Source of the DNA: Paracoccaceae bacterium
GTDB taxonomy: Bacteria > Pseudomonadota > Alphaproteobacteria > Rhodobacterales > Rhodobacteraceae
Length of the DNA stretch: 6,625 nt
Direction: 5' to 3'
Assembly (NCBI GenBank): GCA_009920225.1
Contig: RGAJ01000101.1
Coordinates: forward strand, 1-6,625
Every line of letters begins with the position of its first letter. The stretch's first letter is position 1. The translations under genes and the position numbers were made by a program. Shown here piece by piece: positions 1 through 6,210 of this stretch. Under the pieces are notes generated by a model. That model saw only the letters and a program-made list of their open reading frames with translations, did no database searches and was not told where the DNA came from.

Positions 1-161
1 TGGGTGCTTTGGATGAAATTATCTTTTGCGAAATAGTTGATGAAATATCCCAACGTCACCGCCACCAAGCCGCAAAGCACTGTAAAGACAAGTGCCATCG
101 CAAAGCTCGAACTTTTGGTGTAGCGGCGTCTAATCGACGTCGATGATGTATCCGGCACCAC
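1..161 (-). CDS. Probable sensor histidine kinase, N-terminal fragment (cut by left window edge)
   Basis: Partial gene that runs off the left edge and follows the response regulator on the same strand. The visible protein has a short basic cytoplasmic lead (residues RRRYTKSS), then a hydrophobic segment (MALVFTVLCGLVAVTLGYFI) and the start of a polar, presumably periplasmic stretch (NYFAKDNFIQST). That is how a membrane-anchored histidine kinase begins. No kinase domain is in view, so the call rests on this topology and on position after an OmpR-type regulator. The start is uncertain. The first ATG in frame is at 98, inside the membrane-helix lead. A GTG at 161 has an AAGGA-like ribosome binding site six bases upstream (168-172) and keeps the basic lead. 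An ATT at 134 abuts the regulator's TAG stop but has no visible ribosome binding site. I use GTG 161, which would overlap the regulator gene by 32 bases. Confidence 0.55.
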   Translation of the reverse strand, partial: MVPDTSSTSIRRRYTKSSSFAMALVFTVLCGLVAVTLGYFINYFAKDNFIQST

Positions 162-810
162 GTACGGTCCTTATGATAGGTGTCTCAAACCCCTTGTCGA
201 TTTTACTGCGAAGACGGCTGACATGGACATCAATCACATTTGTCTGAGGATCAAAGTGATAATCCCAGACATGTTCCAAAAGCATGGTGCGTGTCACAAC
301 TTGTCCCTTGTGTTGTAACATATATTCCAACAGGGAAAATTCTCTGGACTGCAAGGAAATCTCTTTGCCCTGACGTTTCACTTTGCGCGACAACAGATCC
401 AGCTCAAGGTCGGCAACCACAATCTTGGTTTGGGGCGCACCTTCGTTTTGGCGATTTCGACGTGCCAAAATTTCAATTCTTGCCAACAGTTCGGTAAAGG
501 CAAAAGGTTTCACCAAATAATCATCGCCACCGGATCGCAATCCCATAACGCGATCGTCCACTTCGCCCAGAGCGCTCAGGATCAACACAGGCGTTGTATT
601 GCCCGATCCGCGTAGCGTTTTGACAATGGTTAAACCATCCAGCTTTGGTAACATTCGGTCAACGATGAGCACTGCATATTCTTCGGTGGTCGCCAGAAAA
701 AGACCATCTTTTCCGTTATTTGCGTGATCGATGACATGCCCGACTTCTTTCATCGCTTTAACAATATAAGCGGCGACATCTGCGTCATCTTCGATCAAGA
801 GAATTTTCAT
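130..810 (-). CDS. OmpR-family DNA-binding response regulator (second two-component system)
   Basis: A full-length two-domain transcription factor of 226 residues. The receiver domain (about 1-120) has the acidic pair D8/D9, the phospho-acceptor D51 in VDRMLP, the switch residue S79 in ILSAL and K101 in DYLVKPF. The C-terminal winged-helix DNA-binding domain (about 130-226) ends in the typical DVHVSRLRSKID and TVRGAGYII motifs. It presumably receives phosphate from the kinase encoded just downstream and binds DNA as a dimer. I chose the ATG at 810 because family members begin directly with a hydrophobic strand such as MKILLIEDD. In-frame ATGs at 825 and 837 would add 5 or 9 residues, and no start has a strong ribosome binding site. 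The gene lies 47 bases (20 from ATG 837) after the DUF4387 gene with no terminator hairpin between, so it is probably co-transcribed with the transporter operon. It differs clearly from the TctD-like regulator at the other end; its stimulus and targets are not evident. Confidence 0.93.
   Translation of the reverse strand: MKILLIEDDADVAAYIVKAMKEVGHVIDHANNGKDGLFLATTEEYAVLIVDRMLPKLDGLTIVKTLRGSGNTTPVLILSALGEVDDRVMGLRSGGDDYLVKPFAFTELLARIEILARRNRQNEGAPQTKIVVADLELDLLSRKVKRQGKEISLQSREFSLLEYMLQHKGQVVTRTMLLEHVWDYHFDPQTNVIDVHVSRLRSKIDKGFETPIIRTVRGAGYIIDVD
168..172 (-). promoter_or_regulatory. Candidate ribosome binding site for the downstream kinase gene
   Basis: On the minus strand this reads AAGGA, six bases before a GTG at 161 in the reading frame of the partial kinase. 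It lies inside the coding sequence of the response regulator (codons for IRT), so it may be coincidental. It is the only visible Shine-Dalgarno-like sequence near any possible start of that kinase and favours the GTG over the ATT at 134 or the ATG at 98. Confidence 0.3.
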
Positions 811-857
811 AATGCGCACTTTCATACCGTTGCTCATAAACCACGATAGCGAAAGGT

Positions 858-1166
858 TTAGCTGCGTTCAACCTCCAGCGTTTCAAGAAGCGTCGCCCAA
901 GCCGCGCCATGCATATCGCGGTCTTGGAGTGCGCCTTGGATCGTGGGGCGCGGAAAGCTAAATTTTATTACGTTTAATGCGGCAATATCGAACCGCAATA
1001 CATCCTTTGCAGGCGTTTGGTACAGGGCGGCCACGGCATTGGTGTCCAAAATGCCGCAGCACCATGCATATGTCTCTGTCGATCCGCAAAAAATATCTAT
1101 CGTTACCCAAAATGGCCCTGCATTTTTGGATCTGATTTTTGTGACGTGATCCCCCAGATTAGACAT
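858..1166 (-). CDS. DUF4387 family protein
   Basis: A small 102-residue, apparently cytoplasmic protein. The N-terminal KIRSKNAGPFWVTIDIF segment (about residues 10-26), the middle ALYQTP..DVLRFD region and the C-terminal FPRPTIQGALQDRDMHGAAW (about 70-89) match the recognisable pattern of the DUF4387 family, and the length is normal for it. Members are usually encoded beside AtuA/DUF1446-family proteins, as here: its ATG overlaps the end of the AtuA-family gene by 8 bases, and a GGTGG ribosome binding site lies seven bases upstream within that gene. The pairing suggests that the two products act in one complex or pathway, but the reaction is not established. It has three cysteines (CGSTETYAWCC, about residues 27-37), which may be a lineage peculiarity. 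No signal peptide or membrane segment is seen. Confidence 0.85.
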   Translation of the reverse strand: MSNLGDHVTKIRSKNAGPFWVTIDIFCGSTETYAWCCGILDTNAVAALYQTPAKDVLRFDIAALNVIKFSFPRPTIQGALQDRDMHGAAWATLLETLEVERS

Positions 1167-2511
1167 GTGTAACCACCATTTCGAAACAGGACATTGGGTC
1201 TTGGATGGCCATGATGTGGTTTAGGCAAAACTCATATATCGGTCCGCGTTCCATTTCTGGCGGGGAAAAGGGAAATGCAAAGGTTGGCATCGGTTCGTCT
1301 GGTGTCAGCGGGTGATGCAAAAGATAGGGGTTGAGCATCTTGGCGATCTCGGTGGATTGGGCTTGGGTTTGGGTCGTGATGATGCCCATGATCCCCACTT
1401 CGGCAGGGGTGGTGTGATCTGTTTCCAAGGCACCTAATGTGCTGTCCCGCCCGATTTGGCGCAATTCGATGTGATATTCACCGTCGTTTAATTTGGTGCG
1501 CTGGGCGATGTCATGTCTAAGACGTGAAATGATATCCGCGCACCATGCGGTGCTGTTTTCCACGTAACGACGGTCGCGCAGTGTCGCAATGCTGACGGTT
1601 TGGAACCCTGCGCAGCGCGCACCTTCGAGCTTGACGGTATAGGGGTCAGTGCGCGTCCAAACCGAACCTTCGACGCGAACGGCTGTGTCTGTGTGTTGGA
1701 TATATTGTGCGCCTGTCACATCCAAATAACCGCCCGGTTCGTAAAGGCAAAAGGGATCAGTGTTTTCGTATAACATATGCGCTGATACAGTCTCGGGCGT
1801 GCAGATTGCCCCAGCGCTGAGCGGTTCAATCGTGAACCCTGTGGCGTCGAAATCAACCATGACGACGCCTGACATCGGATGCGTCGAACAAAGCGCGCCG
1901 CATTCGGCAATCTTTGCCCCATGCCACGCCGCCCCTGCATTATCGCCATTTAAAAGGGGTAGGGCGGAAATAATCGCGGTGTCTGTGGTGCGCCCTGCGA
2001 TGATGATATCGGGATGAACCGCTAAGGCCGCTTGGATTTGTTCTGCCCCAGCCAAGGCGACAATGTTTGAACAGGCGCCAATGACTGTCGCATCGATGTG
2101 CGGCGCCCCGGCAAGCGGCGTGAGCGTGCCGTTGTCCAGCGCGGTTATGATCCGATCCGCAGGCTGTTGCGAATATAGCCGCACGATCTTTGCCGTTGCG
2201 TTTCGTTCGGCCAGAATTTCACATGTAATCTCAAAGAGCCAATCCACCGTTGAATTGGCACCACAGGTCCCCGCAGTGCCAATGACCAGCGGACACTGTG
2301 CCTTTTGTTGCGCATCAATCAACTTTGCCCACTCGGCCTTGGTTGATGCGGTTGAATATTTTGAAACGCCCCGCCCAAGGTAGGCGGGGCCGCTGTCGGT
2401 GGATCCTCCGTCGATTGCGATGATGTCAGGTTTCATCGCCACCCCGCGATCTAGGGCGTCTTGGTCAAACCCTAGACCAAGCGCTCCGGCAGGAACCAAA
2501 ACGCGTGTCAT
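1159..2511 (-). CDS. AtuA family (DUF1446) protein, acyclic terpene utilization-like
   Basis: A soluble 450-residue protein of the AtuA/DUF1446 family, in the shorter version of about 450 residues. Seen in the sequence: an N-terminal strand MTRVLVPAGALGLGF, the glycine-rich DGGSTDSGP motif at 34-42, VIGTAGTCGAN at 76-86, an IIIAGRTTDTA segment near 180, EPGGYLDVTG in the middle, and the hallmark SPPEMERGPIYEF..NH near the C-terminus (from about 416). The founding member, AtuA, comes from the Pseudomonas citronellol/geraniol degradation cluster, but its reaction is not firmly known, and no geranyl-CoA carboxylase or other terpene gene is present here, so a terpene role should not be assumed. 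The ATG overlaps the tctA stop in ATGA, and the gene overlaps the DUF4387 gene by 8 bases. This tight coupling to a tricarboxylate-type transporter suggests that it acts on the imported carboxylic acid or a product of it (inference). Confidence 0.88.
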   Translation of the reverse strand: MTRVLVPAGALGLGFDQDALDRGVAMKPDIIAIDGGSTDSGPAYLGRGVSKYSTASTKAEWAKLIDAQQKAQCPLVIGTAGTCGANSTVDWLFEITCEILAERNATAKIVRLYSQQPADRIITALDNGTLTPLAGAPHIDATVIGACSNIVALAGAEQIQAALAVHPDIIIAGRTTDTAIISALPLLNGDNAGAAWHGAKIAECGALCSTHPMSGVVMVDFDATGFTIEPLSAGAICTPETVSAHMLYENTDPFCLYEPGGYLDVTGAQYIQHTDTAVRVEGSVWTRTDPYTVKLEGARCAGFQTVSIATLRDRRYVENSTAWCADIISRLRHDIAQRTKLNDGEYHIELRQIGRDSTLGALETDHTTPAEVGIMGIITTQTQAQSTEIAKMLNPYLLHHPLTPDEPMPTFAFPFSPPEMERGPIYEFCLNHIMAIQDPMSCFEMVVTHV

Positions 2512-4019
2512 TGTGCATCACTCGGTCTGCTGGGTTTTTTCAAAAAGTTCCGCACAAAGAACGGTGCTAAGAACCCTGCAATCGCAGCAACCCAAAGCGT
2601 GATTGCGATGCCAGACGAAAACAGATAGGTCCAATCCCCGTCAGACAATACCATCGCGCGGCGCAAGTTGTTTTCCATATTGGCCCCCAACAAGATGCCC
2701 AGAATGACAGGCACAGTTGGGATATCCAGCTTGCGAAACACATATCCCACGATGCCAAACACCGTCATCAACAGCAAATCAAAGTAGCTGCCAGTTAGTG
2801 AATAGATACCGACGAATGACACCATCGTCACCCCAGGTAACAAGATCGCAGGAGGAACTTGCAGGATGCGAACGAATACTTTGATCATGGGCACGTTCAT
2901 AAACAACAGGACAAAGTTCGCAATGATTAGCGATGCGATTAATCCCCATACCACATCAGGGCGATCTGCAAACAAGGTCGGCCCAGGCGTGATGTTCAGT
3001 GTCATCAAAACCGCCAACAAGACCGCCGTTGTCCCCGATCCTGGAACGCCCAAGGTCAACATCGGAACCAACGCACCGCCTGCGGCTGCGTTATTGCCCG
3101 CTTCTGGGGCTGCAACTCCTTTGGCGACGCCTGTGCCAAATTCTTCGCGTTTTCCCGCGATGGATTTTTCCATCATATAGGTCAAGAAGGATCCAAGCGA
3201 TGCCCCCGCACCCGGAAGAACACCAGCCAGAAATCCCACGATTGAAGATCGCAGCATTGTCCAACGGGTGTGAAAGATGTCTTTCCATGGGATGGTGACT
3301 TTACCCAATTTTACGCCAAGCGATGAATCTTTGCCGTGACTTTCGATGAAAAAGAACACTTCTGACACCGCAAACAGACCGACAATCGCAACCAGAAAAT
3401 CGATGCCGTCCATCAGATGAAGATTGCCGCCCGTATAGCGCGTCATACCCGTTGTGTGATCAACACCGATCATTGCGATGCCAAGCCCGACGCAAGACGC
3501 GAATGCGGCCTTGGCTTGGTTTTTCGACGCAACGCCGCCCAATGTACAAAACGCAAGCAGGTACAGCGCGAAATATTCAGCAGGCCCAAACAGATAGGCA
3601 ACTCGTGCCAAGCTTGGTGCAACGATGGCAAGCGCAAGTGTGGCCAGTAACGCCCCCACAAACGATGCGACGCCAGAAATCACCAATGCATCGCCTGCGC
3701 GGCCATTCTTCGCCATGGGATATCCATCAAGTGTCGTCATCATCGCAGGTTCATCACCTGGAATGTTCAGCAAAATAGAACTGATCCGCCCGCCATACAT
3801 CGCCCCATAATAAACCGCGGTCAAAAGAACCAATGACGCTGTCGCATCAAGCCCCATTGTGAAGGTGATCGGGATCAAAATGGCCACACCATTTGACGGG
3901 CCCAGACCCGGAAGCGCGCCAACGATTGTGCCGATGAAGCACCCGATCACGGCAAGCATCAATGTGTATGGCGATAGAGCTACAGAAAAGCCCAGATACA
4001 AGTTGTTTATGATTTCCAT
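2508..4019 (-). CDS. tctA: Tripartite tricarboxylate transporter large permease subunit TctA
   Basis: The large membrane subunit of a TTT-family secondary transporter, which moves a carboxylate across the inner membrane after delivery by the periplasmic TctC protein, driven by an ion gradient. The product is 503 residues, normal for the family, with about a dozen hydrophobic segments. Family motifs are clear: GTIVGALPGLGPSNG at 30-44, YYGAMYGGRISSILLNIPG at 70-88, GFLAGVLPGAGASLGSF at 262-278 (an echo of the first motif, in keeping with the internal duplication known in TctA) and APEAGNNAAAGG followed by LGVPGSGTTA at 304-332. I start at ATG 4019. A TTG directly before it (4022) is also in frame, but AGGAG at 4026-4030 lies six bases from the ATG and only three from the TTG. 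The tctB stop overlaps this ribosome binding site, and the tctA stop overlaps the next gene's start. Confidence 0.96.
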   Translation of the reverse strand: MEIINNLYLGFSVALSPYTLMLAVIGCFIGTIVGALPGLGPSNGVAILIPITFTMGLDATASLVLLTAVYYGAMYGGRISSILLNIPGDEPAMMTTLDGYPMAKNGRAGDALVISGVASFVGALLATLALAIVAPSLARVAYLFGPAEYFALYLLAFCTLGGVASKNQAKAAFASCVGLGIAMIGVDHTTGMTRYTGGNLHLMDGIDFLVAIVGLFAVSEVFFFIESHGKDSSLGVKLGKVTIPWKDIFHTRWTMLRSSIVGFLAGVLPGAGASLGSFLTYMMEKSIAGKREEFGTGVAKGVAAPEAGNNAAAGGALVPMLTLGVPGSGTTAVLLAVLMTLNITPGPTLFADRPDVVWGLIASLIIANFVLLFMNVPMIKVFVRILQVPPAILLPGVTMVSFVGIYSLTGSYFDLLLMTVFGIVGYVFRKLDIPTVPVILGILLGANMENNLRRAMVLSDGDWTYLFSSGIAITLWVAAIAGFLAPFFVRNFLKKPSRPSDAQ

Positions 4020-4025
4020 CAAACT

Positions 4026-4030
4026 CTCCT
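4026..4030 (-). promoter_or_regulatory. Ribosome binding site of tctA
   Basis: Reads AGGAG on the minus strand, part of TGAGGAG in which the TGA is the stop codon of tctB. Its spacing of six bases to ATG 4019 decides the tctA start in favour of the ATG over the adjacent in-frame TTG. Overlap with the tctB stop suggests translational coupling of the two membrane subunits. Confidence 0.75.
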
Positions 4031-4473
4031 CACCCCATCAACCAACGGGGCAGTCCGAATAAACTGAGGCCAAGCACGAATTTGAAAAGGACAAACAGGC
4101 CAACCGACAAAGACACGCCCGTGATTACGGCCAGCTTTGGCTTGCCCGAAATTTGAAAGCTCAAGATACCTGACGCCAACGCGGTTGGGACCAAGAAACC
4201 ACCTGGTTTCAATGCATAAGCATAGCCGACCAACACGGCCGCACAGATGATCAACGCGCCGATGGACCGCGCGACGGGCCATTCGGGTTCGTCGTCAGGT
4301 TTCAACATCATGACAATGCCACACAAAAACGCGACTGTCGCAATCATTAGGGGAAAGGTTTTGGATCCAACTGGATCCGACATAAAGCTCGTCTGGATTC
4401 CCAAAGCGCCTGCCCCATAGGCAAGCGCTCCGATTGTTGCGATCAGTCCAAAAAGACGATCACTTAGTTTCAC
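4030..4473 (-). CDS. tctB: Tripartite tricarboxylate transporter small membrane subunit TctB
   Basis: The small, poorly conserved membrane subunit of the TTT transporter. The 147-residue product has hydrophobic segments at about 7-27, 39-57, 67-88, 90-108 and 113-137; the middle ones may be one long hairpin, so four to five membrane passes are likely. The GSKTFPLMIA stretch after the first helix and GGFLVPTALA in the middle fit the pattern of TctB proteins, and position between tctC and tctA supports the call. The start is GTG: the sequence GTGA joins this start to the TGA stop of tctC, a 4-base overlap. Only a weak ribosome binding site is visible upstream, so translation probably depends on coupling to tctC. 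Seven bases separate its stop from the first possible tctA start codon. Confidence 0.9.
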   Translation of the reverse strand: MKLSDRLFGLIATIGALAYGAGALGIQTSFMSDPVGSKTFPLMIATVAFLCGIVMMLKPDDEPEWPVARSIGALIICAAVLVGYAYALKPGGFLVPTALASGILSFQISGKPKLAVITGVSLSVGLFVLFKFVLGLSLFGLPRWLMG

Positions 4474-5432
4474 TGGATGACACCGATCTCTTTGGACAAA
4501 ACGACAGTGTCAGCAATCACACCGTCAACCCAGCTTTGGAAATCGCCACCAACTTTGGTGAACGGTGCCAAACCGTTCGCGGCCATTGCGTCTTTCCACT
4601 CTTGGCTTTCTGCGACGGCTTTGATCTTGTTGCCCCACGCTTCGAAATCCGCGTCAGAGATGCCTTTTGGCACGTACAGACCGCGCCAGTTTACGGCAAC
4701 AACGTCAATGCCTTGTTCTTTGGCAGTTGGGATATCTTCAAAGCCTGGAACGCGTTCTTCGGTCAGAACCGCCAATGCACGCACTTCGCCAGATTTCAAG
4801 AAACCAACGATTTCAGACATGTCGCCTGTCATCCCTTGGGTAAAGTTACCGACCGTTTGTGTGATCGCATCTGCACCACCATCAACGCCGATGTATTTCA
4901 CTTTGCGGATATCGGTGAACCCTGTTTCCTTTAGGATCATCAGAACTTTTAGATGGTCAAAACCACCGGCTGCCGAACCGCCGGCAAAGGCAACAGAACC
5001 TGGATCTGCTTTGATCGCATTGACCATGTCGTTTAGGTTTTGAAATGGGCTGTCTTTGCCAACAACAATAACACCTGGATCAGCACCGATTGCGCCAACA
5101 AACCGGACTTGGTCAGCTGTCATGCCTGCAAATGCGTTTTGTGCCAAACGTGTTGCTGTCGCTTGGGATGCGGCGACGATCAAATCGTTGTCTGTGTTCC
5201 GCTCGCTCACAACGTGGTTATAGGCCAGACCACCGCCGCCACCTGCCATATTGGTGACTTGGACAGGGTTGGGGACTTGGCCGATGTCATACAGGATTTT
5301 ACCGATTTGGCGGCATGTGAAATCCCAACCACCACCTGGGTTTGCGGGGGCAATACATTCGGTTGCGAAGGATGCTGTTGAAATCACGGCAAACGCTGCG
5401 CTTGCCAACAATGTGTGAATTTTTGAAGTCAT
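4470..5432 (-). CDS. tctC: Periplasmic tricarboxylate-binding protein TctC (TTT family)
   Basis: The extracytoplasmic substrate-binding protein of the transporter, first gene of the leftward operon. The 320-residue product begins with a Sec signal peptide (MTSKIHTLLASAAFAVISTA), probably cut after SFA at residue 23. The mature protein starts with TECIAPANPGGGWDFTCR (24-41). The ECIAPA.PGGG.D.TC pattern closely resembles the characterised Salmonella citrate-type TctC and differs from the more generic Bug-type start (YPxKP...PGG). C26 and C40 could form a disulfide. Later family stretches include GMTGDMSEIVGFLKSGEVRA and PTAKEQGIDVV. The ATG at 5432 has an AAGGGAG ribosome binding site (5439-5445) at good spacing. 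The likely ligand is citrate or another tri- or dicarboxylate, but the binding residues cannot be checked here. Being first and strongly initiated, it is probably made in excess over the membrane subunits. Confidence 0.95.
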   Translation of the reverse strand: MTSKIHTLLASAAFAVISTASFATECIAPANPGGGWDFTCRQIGKILYDIGQVPNPVQVTNMAGGGGGLAYNHVVSERNTDNDLIVAASQATATRLAQNAFAGMTADQVRFVGAIGADPGVIVVGKDSPFQNLNDMVNAIKADPGSVAFAGGSAAGGFDHLKVLMILKETGFTDIRKVKYIGVDGGADAITQTVGNFTQGMTGDMSEIVGFLKSGEVRALAVLTEERVPGFEDIPTAKEQGIDVVAVNWRGLYVPKGISDADFEAWGNKIKAVAESQEWKDAMAANGLAPFTKVGGDFQSWVDGVIADTVVLSKEIGVIQ

Positions 5433-5438
5433 GGAATT

Positions 5439-5445
5439 CTCCCTT
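5439..5445 (-). promoter_or_regulatory. Ribosome binding site of tctC
   Basis: Reads AAGGGAG on the minus strand, six bases before ATG 5432. It is among the strongest Shine-Dalgarno sequences in the window, fitting high expression of the binding protein. Confidence 0.75.
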
Positions 5446-5498
5446 GATACGCCGTTTGGGGTTTGTCCCCTCGGTCACGGGCGTATTGATTCTTGATG

Positions 5499-5520
5499 AA
5501 CCTGACACTAACCTGTCACG
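5499..5520. repeat. Tandem 11-bp direct repeat, candidate response-regulator operator
   Basis: Two adjacent 11-base units, AACCTGACACT (5499-5509) and AACCTGTCACG (5510-5520), agree at 9 of 11 positions. Two direct half-sites one helical turn apart are the usual form of OmpR-family binding sites, so this is a likely target of the TctD-like regulator encoded 24 bases away, or of the second regulator at 130-810. The same bases also contain an inverted pair TGACA-N6-TGTCA, so a dyad reading is possible. The hexamer GTCACG of the second unit recurs at 5474-5479. Confidence 0.5.
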
Positions 5521-5544
5521 ACATAAAAAATCGGTTGGGTGGAA

Positions 5545-6210
5545 ATGCGTTTTTTGTTGGTCGAAGACAATGCCGATCTGGCCCAAACTGTATTGGACCG
5601 ATTAAAGATCGACGGGCACGCGACGGATTGGGCGCCATCCTTGGGGTCTGCGTGGGATTATTTAGCGGTTGCGCAATATGATGTGATCTTTTTGGATATC
5701 ATGCTGCCCGATGGCGACGGACGTGATTTTTTATCAAGCTTTCGGGCCCAAAAACATGCCACACCGGTGATCGTGATGACAGCCCGTTCTGCGGTCAGTG
5801 ACCGCGTCGCGCTGTTGGATACCGGTGCCGATGACTACATCACCAAACCTTTTGATTTCACAGAACTTGAGGCACGCGTGCGTGCGGTATTGCGCCGCCA
5901 ACAAGGGGCGTCTGTCAATCTTCGATCATTTTTGGATTTAACCTATGATCCTGCGACCGCAACCGTTTCGGTATCAGGCGATAACCGCGAATTGCGCAAT
6001 CGTGAACTTAGGCTGTTTGAAATTTTCATCGCCAATCCTGAACATGTTTTTTCCAAGGCCCAGCTGGTGGATCGTCTTTTTTCATCCTCCGATGATATCA
6101 GTGAAAACGCAGTCGAGGTTTATATCGCCCGCTTGCGCAAGAAAATCGAAGGCGGACAAACACGCATCGAAACAATACGCGGCATCGGATATCGGTTGAC
6201 CGCATCATGA
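5545..6210 (+). CDS. tctD: TctD-like OmpR-family response regulator
   Basis: A two-domain transcription factor of 221 residues, the usual length for TctD/OmpR-type regulators. The receiver domain (1-115) has E7/D8, phospho-acceptor D51 in FLDIMLPDGDG, T79 in VMTARSAVSDRV and K101 in DDYITKPFDF. The winged-helix domain (about 128-221) ends with SSDDISENAVEVYIARLRKK and RIETIRGIGYRL, which closely parallels the C-terminal region of Salmonella TctD. I use ATG 5545 because the protein then begins MRFLLVEDN like its relatives, with GGTGGA just upstream. A GTG at 5539 would add two residues. It probably activates the divergent tctCBA unit when phosphorylated by the kinase that follows, with which it overlaps by ATGA. 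The gene symbol is by similarity and context. A different regulated promoter is possible, since a second OmpR-type regulator lies at the far end of the operon. Confidence 0.93.
   Translation: MRFLLVEDNADLAQTVLDRLKIDGHATDWAPSLGSAWDYLAVAQYDVIFLDIMLPDGDGRDFLSSFRAQKHATPVIVMTARSAVSDRVALLDTGADDYITKPFDFTELEARVRAVLRRQQGASVNLRSFLDLTYDPATATVSVSGDNRELRNRELRLFEIFIANPEHVFSKAQLVDRLFSSSDDISENAVEVYIARLRKKIEGGQTRIETIRGIGYRLTAS

Larger units (their letters stand above)
5433..5544. promoter_or_regulatory. Divergent promoter/operator region between tctC and the TctD-like regulator gene
   Basis: The only real intergenic region in the window, 112 bases between divergently read starts (tctC leftward, regulator rightward). 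It must hold the promoters of both units. Visible elements are the tctC ribosome binding site, a small GGGG-TTTGT-CCCC hairpin (5458-5470) in the presumed tctC leader, a tandem 11-bp repeat (5499-5520), and an A-rich patch (5524-5530) close before the regulator gene. For rightward transcription, CTGACA (5502-5507) and TAAAAA (5524-5529) are 16 bases apart and make a weak sigma70-like pair, but would leave a very short leader. No good leftward -35/-10 pair is seen, which would fit an activator-dependent tctC promoter. CAATAC (5488-5483 on the minus strand) is a possible -10. Confidence 0.6.

Noticed and set aside
1159..2511. Terpene-degradation role inferred from the AtuA name
   Set aside because: No carboxylase, acyl-CoA dehydrogenase or other citronellol/geraniol pathway gene is present in the window, and the neighbours are a tricarboxylate-type transporter and DUF4387.
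1760..2602. Several plus-strand open frames of 67-106 codons opposite the AtuA-family gene
   Set aside because: They mirror the codon bias of the coding strand, show no domain or translation signal, and the minus-strand protein matches its family over its whole length.
4020..4022. TTG as the start of tctA
   Set aside because: It is adjacent and in frame with ATG 4019, but the AGGAG site is only three bases from the TTG and six from the ATG.
4361..4378. Perfect 10-base palindrome TTGGATCCAA followed by a second GGATCC
   Set aside because: It lies within tctB codons for a normal stretch (DPVGSK); two nearby copies of a six-base word are expected by chance and do not suggest an operator or insertion.
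4477..5043. Long open frame (188 codons) on the plus strand opposite tctC, with another of 166 codons at 4434-4934
   Set aside because: Both lie antisense inside a well-supported tctC, have low-complexity Ser/Pro/Ala-rich or Cys-rich products without recognisable domains and no good ribosome binding site. They are shadows of the real gene's codon pattern.
5458..5470. GGGG-TTTGT-CCCC hairpin in the presumed tctC leader, considered as a terminator or riboswitch element
   Set aside because: The stem is only four pairs, with no T-run and no extended pairing; too weak to call as a separate feature.
5539..5544. GTG at 5539 as the start of the TctD-like regulator
   Set aside because: It would add two residues before MRFLLVEDN, which matches the usual family start, and the purine-rich GGTGGA that serves the ATG would overlap the GTG itself.
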